From NCBI GenBank assembly GCA_034008185.1, contig CM067082.1, positions 101,551,311-101,615,310 of the forward strand: a stretch of DNA of 64,000 nt. The letters run 5' to 3'. Shown piece after piece: positions 55,097 through 64,000 of this stretch (its first letter is position 1; each line of letters begins with the position of its first letter). The notes under the pieces were generated by a model. The model made no database searches and had not been told where the DNA came from. It saw only the letters and a list, made by a program, of their open reading frames with translations. Position numbers and translations under genes: made by a program. Source of the DNA: Gorsachius magnificus. Lineage: Eukaryota; Chordata; Aves; Pelecaniformes; Ardeidae.

Positions 55097-55889
55097 ACAT
55101 TTTTATCATGCTAAGCAAGGAGATTCTCAGATGGTAATTATCAGCAAAACTATTGTGAAGATGGCATTTCAGTTCCCTGTGAGCTACTGGTGAGCTACCC
55201 ATGCTTCTAGAAGCATGACAGAAAAGGATGGAGAATCAGAGCGAGAAACAGAATCTGGAACAGTCTGGTTTCTAAATTAATTACTTTTAGTCTGGTCATC
55301 AATCTATCAGTTCTAAGTTAAAGAGTTTAGAAGATGCTCTCCCCAGGGGATGAGAAGCTTTCACCAACAGCTTTGGAAGAACTTTCCTAGAACTAACACA
55401 TAAGGATATTCTGTACAGTTTATAAACATGTCCCAAGAAGACCGAGTCCACCTAGTCTCTTGATGGTGCATAGTTTACTTCACTGAAGTAGACAGAGTCT
55501 ACAAACCAGCAGAAGGGTCAAAGACCAATGAGTAGCAGAGCTACTAGTTTGGAGAAACTGATAATGATATTCCAATACAGTTGGCAAATTCCTTCCAACA
55601 AAGAACAACAAGTACTTAATGTCCTTAATGTTTCCAAGCATCATCCAACTGATTTCAGTGGATGACTTGCAGCTAGCTATATTGACACTTGGGGGAGAGA
55701 TCATTAAGCCCCAGCAACTCCATAGTCAACACATTGAATTTACATTTTTCCTATTTAGTGTACTAGCCATATGTTTTCAGAACTAGGAAATGATACATAT
55801 TCCTCATGAGTCATCTGACCCTCTGAGAAGATGAAAATATCTTGAGTTAGGCCAAACTTGCCCAGAACGTATCTAAATGCATAACTAAT

Positions 55890-56152
55890 GAGGGGTAATG
55901 GTTTTAAACTGAAAGAGGGTAGATTTAGATTAGACACTAGGAAAAAATTCTTTACTGGGAGGGTGGTGAGACACTGGAACAGGTTGCCCCAGAGAAGCTG
56001 TGGATGCCCCCTCCCTGGATGTGTTCAAGGCCAGGTTGGATGAGGCTTTGAGAAACTGGGTCTAGTGGAAGGTGTCCCTGCCCATAGCCATTGAGGGAGG
56101 TGTGGTGATCTTTAAGGTCCCTTCCAACCCAAACTATTCTGTGGGTCTACAA
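55890..56152 (+). mobile_element. CR1 LINE 3' fragment, plus orientation
   Basis: This copy runs from GAGGGGTAATGGTTTTAAAC through GTGGTGAGACACTGGAACAG to GATCTTTAAGGTCCCTTCCA and ACCCAAACTATTCTGTGG. The tail octamers have decayed (TTCTGTGGGTCTAC), so it looks older than the 46-54 kb copies. Confidence 0.93.
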
Positions 56153-57054
56153 TTCCACTGCAAAGTTACCAGGACACTGGGAAGACCACAGTCAATTTAG
56201 ATTGTGATTTAGCTTGATGAATACCAAAATGGGATGTATGCTCATTAATGGCAGAAAGTAAAAATACTGTCATCTTACCAAGATCTTGATAGTTCATGTA
56301 TCAAGGCAGAATAAACTGTCTTCATGATCCACCACCACAAGAGAGTTGTTAATTAGGATGTCAATGGACAGCTCCGACACTCCGCTTCAGTTTTCCTTTG
56401 TAAATTCCCAAAGAGCTGTCAGCTCGGGTCTGACACTGAATAAATGTACTTTAACAGGATTGGTATCTCGGTTGACTACCAATGAAGTAACATAATTTCC
56501 AGGGTGCTAATACATCAGCGTTTCTTTTGTGAAGTGCACTTTGCAGACCTTGATCAGAACAAGTAGAACCTATCTTAGAGGGTAGCAGTTTACATACTGG
56601 GCTGAGCTACCTAAGACATAGTGGTGGCTTCAAAGGAAGGAACAACAAAACACTGCTGGCTCAAGATTCAACAGGAGACACAGAGGTATTGCCTCTCAGC
56701 TATGTGCTTTTAAAGCAATAAAAATTATTTTAGCTGCTAGTAGTGTAATAACTTTTCAACAGTAAGAGCATAGTCATATTGCATTGGCTTGTAAATGCCA
56801 ATCTGATTCATGCAGCAATACATGATACTAAAATTTATCGTAAGGAAAGTTAGCATAGATTCACAGAAGTATTGCATTTGGTATTAGATTTTGAGAAGCA
56901 AATATTAAGGAATTTTAGAAATCAAACAGTAATGTGCAGTGATAGGAACTCTTAAAATCCAAACCAGCAAAATAATGCAGAAAAATTGAGAAAGATACTA
57001 CATAATGTACAATAGATTACTGACTTGATCAGCTACTGAATGAGGTTCTGCAAC

Positions 57055-57120
57055 TGGTGATACACAAGAGGTTAAAACAGATAACTAAGGTGGTTCTTTC
57101 TGCTCTCAGAAATCTACAGT
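57055..57120 (+). mobile_element. Possible ancient CR1 3' end
   Basis: GGTTAAAACAGATAACTAAG followed by GGTTCTTTCTGCTCTCAG resembles the 'GATTAGATCAGATGATCTAATGGTCCCTTCTGG' end of old CR1 families. The match is degraded and made from memory. Confidence 0.35.
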
Positions 57121-57218
57121 TCTACAGACAGACTCCATTTTCCTTTTAAAAAGGAACGTAAGAAAGAAAGAATTGGCTCGTTTGGTTGCACAAGGAGGTA
57201 TTTAAAGATCTGAGATTT

Positions 57219-57232
57219 AAAAAAAAAAAAAA
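57219..57232. repeat. Poly-A run (A14)
   Basis: Fourteen consecutive A follow GAGATTT, with no recognisable associated element. Confidence 0.8.
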
Positions 57233-60200
57233 GACTAAGTGAATCAGATAAGCCAAAACAGTTCTGTCACATGAAGCTCCCAGGCAAAATATTAAAGACA
57301 GTGGAACTGAGGAGAAATTTTTTTTTCTAGCTGGAAATGCTACAAGGGGAAATGAAAGGGATTCTCATTTGTGTAAGGAAGGGGCAGCAGAGGTATCAGG
57401 AAGAAAATAGGTCTATTAATAAATGAAAAGGAGCATAGAAATTAATTATTAAAAAATGGCTGAAAGACAGGCTACTTTTTTAGTTGTCTACATCAAGAAG
57501 GAAAACGCAGAGTACGTCTGAACAGCTAATGTGAACAGCTTGACACAGCAAGGGGGAGTTTTTATCACTGCAAGCAATTACACACTGGAACAAAGTACCA
57601 TCTCTTGGTATCCTCAGATCCAGACTACATGCCTGTCTATGAGCCAAACTCACACAAAGCTCCACACTATGGAGCAAAGTGGCCTGTGTTTTATAGGATA
57701 ATAGAGTAGTTGAATCCAAAGCCTTTTGAGGCCTTTAAATCTGTTAGTCTAGAGCACTGCAGTACTTTGTAGGCACAGGTATACTGGAGATGGTAGAAAG
57801 TCACCTCACCTTCGCACAAGCTCTGACAGGTAAGAAAAAGTCAAGTGATTAGTAATTCAGGTTTATAGATAATACATCTGGGCAAGTTAGATTGACTTGG
57901 GGAGGGCAGAAGAAGAGGCAGGTTTACAGCAATACTGAAAAAAATGTAGTGACCAGAAGTCCTGTTATAAAGTCAGTCACAATTTCAAAAAATGGTTGGA
58001 AGATAAAGTGCATTCTGATCAAGCATTTAATTAGAAACTACTATTGTCAAAATGACGCTTAGGAGACCTAGCACTGCTCTCAGTTGTGATTTCTACATTG
58101 ACTTCCATAAACTGACAACTGATGTTTCCTGAATGTCTGGTCTGAAAGCCACACAAAAATAACTAACAACATTTCTCAGAGGTGTGATAAGGATACACAC
58201 CTGAATGTTTGGGAAATATTTAGATATTCTGGTCATTTGTTCCACAAGAACACTTGTAAATAAAGAGTGTGCAAACACATGAGATATGTGAAATATTAAA
58301 ACCGGAAAAAGTTATTTGATGCCACATATAGCTAGGAGGCATATCATGCAGACCTCATGATAACACTTTCTAAATATACCAGCCAACAGAATGGTTTCAA
58401 GGCCTTTCAGCAAATGCATTATATGGCTGCTAAACCATGAACCTTCAGTGAAGTGGCTGGTATATCTTGGGAGGCTTAGCACATTTCTTCTTTCTGTAAT
58501 TCATGCGTGAGAGCTCCAACACTTTCAGCCGCCATATCAGAAGTGTGATATTCACTGGTATCAGCAGAAAAGTCATGTGGGAAAGTAAATTCAAAGTGGC
58601 TGCATAGCTTTCCTTAAAGACTTGTTTAATCTAGCTAAATTAGGCTTACAATGTTTCTCTTGGTATTTTAAATAATGAAAGCTATAATAATACAGTCATC
58701 ATATAAACGATTAAGAAGCTTAATAATGGGAAATTATCTTCTTCGCAGAGTTGCTAATGAACCTATTAATCTGAACTCACCTTTCACAGGACCAACTTCC
58801 AGTCTCCAAAGAAGCAAATACACAGAAAACAAACCACTTACTGATGTAATGCAAACTCTCAGTTATTTCTATTCTCAAGAAGCTAGCAATCTCCTTTTGC
58901 CCTGAAGGATCAGTTTTTTCTTTGTTTGACATTTTTATTCAATCCAGAAATCTTTTCTCAGGCAAAACTTCCAGTGGAACCAGTTGGATTTTGTCCAAAC
59001 AAATATCCAATAAAACTACAGAAATAAAGCACTTTGTCACCAAGTTTTAGAAAGAAACTGTTTCTGCACAGTTCATTTTAATGTAGGGTCTCACTGAAGC
59101 ATCTAGGCAATAAAGCAAGCAATACAAGTCAGCTGAAATGGACTGATGCTCAGCACTTCTAGTGATATGGCCTACTTTTGAGATTTTTCTCTCCCATTGT
59201 AATGATTTTTTCTTTTTAAAAATTGATATGGTAGAAGGCATTGCTCTTCTCGCATTCTTCAGATGATAATACTGCTTAGGGCACAATGGCTCTGTGTTGG
59301 TACAGCACCTAATGCAATGGTCCCCAGTCAGACTAAGGGTCTTACAGTTTTGGGTTTGTTTTGGTTTTTTTCAATTGCAACTAAATCAACCACAATTTGG
59401 AAACCTAGTTTTTAAGTAATGACACTGAAGGTGACAGTGTACCAAAATATAGATATTGAAAAGGAGAAGTCTATATGAGCTGAAAAGATTCATGAGAACA
59501 GAGAGGTTATTGCTGTGATAGTGGCGCAAATGGAAAGGAATCCCAGTTCCTTCCAATGCCTCTGGAAGGCCTGGCTTGATTTGTATTTTATTAGCTAGCA
59601 TAACAGATATAGGAATAGCAATATTTTACTTTGAGAGAAACAACATTTTGTTGTTCTTGTTGACTAAGTAAGAAAGTACTAAATAAATCCTTGTTATGTG
59701 TTAAGCTGTTAATTTCAGAAAGACTAGAATTAAGCTATTTTGATACCAAATATTTTTGATAAAATAATTGTGAGCTCAAAGCCTTTCAAATACCTGGCTG
59801 TGATGATGCTGTTAATATGGATGTGATATAAATGCAAATTAATTGCTTGTGAACCACTAGAATAAGATATCCCAAATGTATTAGATGGCACAGTCTTTGT
59901 ATACTTTTAATCAAGCTGTAAATTAGATAGTTTAGTTCATAAAAGAGCCCACTGAGACAACATTATTCAGTGGTCTCACAAATTATTACTCTTGACCTCT
60001 CTTGCTCTACTAGGCCAAAGAATCTGAGAGAATGAAAAAATGTGACTAATTCTGGGCAACATTTTCCATGTAAGATTATTTAAGAACATTAAAAAATATT
60101 AACACTACTTCTTTATTTCTGTTGATCTAAACTCATATCAAATTAATATGACTGGGTGGGTGCCCAGTGTCCAACCTGGCAAAAACAAGTAATGTGTTAA

Positions 60201-61243
60201 AAGAGCCCCATCTCGTGTCAGTCTAACCTGCCATATAGCATATATAACCTCTCAAGAACCACACTGGCCACCTAATTTGGAAAAGCACTGGCTTGCACGC
60301 TTAATACTGAAAAGATATGGAAGTCCTAGTTGATTTTAACACAACTTAGAGGGAAGCTTGAAATAAATCATACAGCCAAACCAATCATGTAGTGCAATGC
60401 TTGTCCAAGTGTAGGACTTTAAACAGAAAGGCCTACACTTGTAATAATTTTGAACTAGGGTAATTCTTTTTTCTCTATACTACTTCCTCAAAGAATTTCC
60501 AAGTCAGGTTCATCATCTTTCTCTTTCTATTCCAGGAGCTTAAACCCATGGAAACAAATTAGCAAGCATAAAACTCCAAAATGAGAACCTTGCTCACAAT
60601 TACTCTCTTTTAACAAACTGATTTATTTCTACAGAAGTGATTTATAGATTGTTTTTACCAAAGCCAGATCAAATTGTCCGTAGCTGCTTCATGAAAAAAT
60701 ATTAAGCCTTTAAAACCTGCAGTGACATGCCAAGTAATGAGGCTGAACGTTCTTCAGAAAATTTAGAGGAGAGCAGTCTTCTGGCTCAGGAAGTCTGAGA
60801 GTTTCTGTTGAGCAATACAGACAAGCTTGTGCACCATGGAGCGTGGATCTGCCTCAGGTCCAGACCAAGACTGTAGAATGTGCTCTCCAAGAAACAGAGG
60901 ACTACCACAAATCACATTTTGCTCTATAAGTAAAGTGCATGCCTTTGATCTCGCTTTCCCTGACCTACATATATAGTATAACATTTAATCATGGACAGGA
61001 AAACCTAATGGGGCCTCAAAACTCTACCTGAACAAGACGCTTCAGCACATAACTCTCGTTGAAGGAAGCAATAATCATAGATATTAATTCTCTGTCTCAG
61101 TGTCACTTCTAGAGGAACAGGCAAAACCCCATGCATAAATATATACATGTACGTATACATAAATACACGTGTACATAAAAAGTTTTAGTAACTTCAGTTT
61201 CCCACTCTCTGGGCTTAAAACTTTCACATCAGAAGTAACTTAC

Positions 61244-61319
61244 CCGACAATGAAAAACTTATCAGTCTCCGACTTCCTTGTCCCTGGACTGAATCTTCAT
61301 TGGTGATGCTTTTAAAAAT
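61244..61319 (-). CDS. HECW1: HECW1 exon: start of the C2 domain
   Basis: This 76-nt exon encodes segment residues 1-25 plus the first base of the next codon. It begins IFKSI and ends RRLISFSLS. It corresponds to the junction between the HECW N-terminal domain and the C2 domain; RRLISFSLSD is the first C2 beta strand. The donor is TCGG|GTAAGT. The acceptor follows a T13-CCCC tract and is a tandem CAGCAG. I placed the exon start after the second CAG, because the human protein as I recall it has no Gln before IFKS; use of the first CAG would start the exon at 61322 and add one Gln. The final G joins AT of the next exon to make Asp. The preceding exon is not in the window. Confidence 0.9.
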
Positions 61320-64000
61320 CTGCTGGGGAAAAAAAAAAAAAGGTGAGCGAGTAGTCTCCAATAACTCCTGAACAGACAAATTACTTAGTAACCATCTTTT
61401 TTACAGATTCTTAGTTTTACAACTAAGAATCAATTAGATGACCATTAATCAAAACAATGTTTTTATCCGGGTAATAACATAACCACTAGAGGCCTAAGTC
61501 ATCCTTTCCTGGAGGCTTTTCCTTAAGAAAACAGAATGATACAAAGGAACTGCTTATTAAACAGGAGATAAAAGTAGCGTGTAAGGATGTGGATGCGATC
61601 TCACCTCTAAAAACAACTTCTGTCTTTATAACATCTTATTACTACTGTAGAAACTCTTGGTCCAGAAAGTTTATTGCATACATGTGAGAAAGGCTTCCAA
61701 GAGCTTACTAATACCCTGTGCAAAAAAAAACCATGAATTATGATAACAATAAGCACTAAGGGTGAACTGGGGAAAAAAAAAAAAAAAAGAATAGACAACC
61801 CTTTGTACTCCACAGTTTAGGTTTTAATGTCAGTCTTTGGTCCAGCAAGTTTCTTGGTGGGCTGCAGTCATGCAAATTAGGACCCAGGCTACCTTCTGGC
61901 GGTGATCAGAACTGGAAAACAAGAACACCTTCAAGCCAGTGCCTGGGGCATCAGCAGGAACTCACCATCAGCACTTTTCATTGCTGTTTCCCTGAACAGA
62001 GCAGAGGAGATGCCATTGGGAGTCAGGCTCCAAGTTCAGCAGGGAGGTGGTGCTACTACTATTACTACCTCCCACCAACTTTGGAGTCAAACCAAGTGCT
62101 GCTCTGCTCCAGGGAAGCTGCAGCTCCTTGCCACTCTTGCCATTCGGCTTTCAGGCAAAAAAGAAAAAGAGCATTTATGCAGTGAAGTTCCAATTTCTGC
62201 CAGGAAACAGTAACTGAAGTCCCACTCAGCTGTGACTCATTGCTCACTATATTAAATATTGTGTATTCAAGCTTAACTTAGAAAATAAGCTGCTCTCTGC
62301 CCCCAGAAAGTTCAAAACCTGGACAAGGGGGCACTGCAGCCCAGCTAGAGGGGATTAAACAATGAGCATAGCTGGCAGGCCATGACACAGATGAGGCCTA
62401 GATCATGAATGATTTTTAGACACCATTATGAAAAAAAATGGGCTCTGTTGGACTTGACTTTTTGTCATAATCATTTTGTTTCTTAAAGACTATTTAAACA
62501 GGAAAAAGGGTACTGAGCAAAGCTGGACTATGAGCAAATTCCAGTAGAAATATTCTTGTTGGATCACAGCTAAGCAGTTACAATTACACTTTTGGACTTC
62601 TCAGCTAAGCAGGTTTCAATCTACTTATTAAAGCCACCACTGATTTCTGGATAGACACACATTAAATCAGAATATTATATATGACTATGAGAATTTTATG
62701 ACAAGAACTCAGTAACCTTTACCAGCCACAGTTGTGATCTCACCAAAAAGCAACGACATTTCCTTGTCAAGATGTATTTTTCATACTACTTCACTTCCTG
62801 GCATTTATTACACATTATCCTTTAATGCTTACTACTTATGGTCTTGTTCATGATTTTGTCCAGGACAGTAACTGGGCCAACTGACCTAGATATGCGCACA
62901 TTTGCGAAACATGTGCTTTTTCCCAGTACTTAAACATTTCTCTTGGGTTTTTAGATCTGCCACGAATCAGTATGAATAGTTTAACAGTCTATCCTTTGAA
63001 CAGACTGGGGTGGATCTGATGGGACCCTACAAATACCAGCTTCTTCAAAACTTAAAAATATGTTGCTATTAAATAACCCTTTTTGGGCCATATCTACATC
63101 AGTGAAATTGTATTGAGACACTTATACTAGAGTATTGCACTGGCAAAGCATCCCCAGCACAGCCAAACACACACTGGCAAAGCTTAGCATTATACAAAGA
63201 GAGTAGTAACACATCTGGCCCCATAGGAGAAACAACAACAAAAAAAAATTATTTGCTCCTAAAGGGTCTATCTATTCTGTGAAGCAAGTGCACCTCACAC
63301 CATACTGACAAGTGCTCACCTGTCAGTCATGCAATCGCGGGGCTGCTGGTAGTGCTCACACAATTTCTACTTGCCCTATGACTTCCCATGGAAATCAAGG
63401 CAGAGGGAGGCTGGAGTGGGATAAAAAAGCAGGGTACATCCCAGCTCTCAGCCCAGCGATAAGGTGAGAGGAGGTTGGGGTGCACATCTGCATCCAGGAG
63501 CTGGGAAGTGCTCCTGCTTTTTTACTCCATAGGCACAGCATTTATGTGTTATATCAGGGTCAGGTTTTTAAATGACCTGATTGCTAATAAATGTTCCCCC
63601 GGCTTTCAGTGGAAAACAGCTCTCAGGTGATTTAGCGCTTTGGAAATTTGGACACAATTTTCCTAATCCCAATTCAGCAAGGAGGACGCATCCACAGCTT
63701 CCCCTACAGTGATTCCCCCTGCGAAGACCAAAATGCATTGGATATGGCCGGGACTGTCTGTGTCTGGCACAGGGCAGCCCCAGCCTCTCCTCTCATCAAG
63801 CTCCTGTTTTCACAAAACCCAAGAGATTTACTTGCAAAACCCTTAGGGATCTTTTCAGAGGCAAAAATGTCAGACAGCGTTGTAAAGGCAAACCAAACCT
63901 TACGAGCATGTCCTGGTGAGAGGAGTTTTGCACCCCAAATCACCCCTGTGGACACCAGTGGGCTGCACCAGGCAGGCAGCTGCTTGCAAAGCAGGTGCTT
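61320..64000 (-). other. HECW1: HECW1 intron (continues out of the window, 5' side)
   Basis: This is intron upstream of the first visible exon. It holds an A16 run at 61773-61788 and is otherwise unique. I searched it for the preceding exon (conserved YYHGVSGALRATTP) and did not find it. The last 600 bp are more GC-rich but show no CpG island or coding signal. Confidence 0.8.
61773..61788. repeat. Poly-A run (A16)
   Basis: Sixteen A occur in the intron upstream of the first visible exon; no retroelement is recognisable next to it. Confidence 0.85.

Larger units (their letters stand above)
50438..61243 (-). other. HECW1: HECW1 intron, 10.8 kb
   Basis: This intron contains two clear CR1 copies (53301-54360 and 55890-56152), a short CR1-like 3' piece (55010-55096), a possible ancient remnant (57055-57120) and an A14 run at 57219. 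Otherwise it is unique AT-rich sequence. No additional HECW1 exon fits, since the flanking exons join in frame. Confidence 0.85.

Noticed and set aside
63360..64000. GC-richer end of the window as a possible promoter or CpG island
   Set aside because: CpG density is not high enough for an island and no HECW1 upstream exon is seen there.

Overview
The window is avian nuclear DNA. It is AT-rich and intron-dominated, and it carries several chicken-repeat-1 (CR1) LINE copies whose 3' ends have the ATTCTATG-type octamer tail found in birds and other reptiles. The species cannot be resolved from the sequence. There is no operon structure, CRISPR array, rRNA or tRNA that I could find.

The only host gene I can support is HECW1 (NEDL1), a NEDD4-family HECT E3 ubiquitin ligase, on the minus strand. 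Fifteen consecutive internal coding exons lie between about 61.3 kb (5' side) and 0.78 kb (3' side). All have GT-AG junctions, and the reading frame is continuous across every junction, giving about 1,028 codons. In transcription order they encode the C2 domain (four exons, 61.3-34.1 kb), a 1,368-nt acidic/serine-rich linker exon with a cysteine pentapeptide repeat (32.8-31.5 kb), WW1 (28.0-22.5 kb), a short linker, the helical box between the WW domains (15.2-11.9 kb), WW2 (11.9-11.15 kb), and the linker leading to the HECT domain (4.4-0.78 kb). The N-terminal exons lie beyond 64 kb and the catalytic HECT exons lie before base 1, so both ends of the gene are outside the window. HECW1 rather than its paralogue HECW2 is indicated by the segments [29 protein letters not shown] and the SCYST repeat.

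The rest is intron. The main intronic content is CR1: confident copies at 10.3, 12.3, 42.1, 46.3, 46.6, 48.6, 53.3 and 55.9 kb, plus shorter or older remnants. Two young copies (46.6 and 53.3 kb) contain long stretches of reverse-transcriptase ORF. They share the same 1-nt frameshift, and each also carries its own lesions. Six of the eight confident copies lie in the two longest introns, 36-61 kb. Simple repeats are sparse.

I did not find a new biological system. The items most worth a second look are a tandem CAGCAG splice acceptor in the C2 region, the shared CR1 defect, a CR1 fragment lacking its 3' end, the SCYST repeat, and two intronic blocks that could be conserved regulatory elements.
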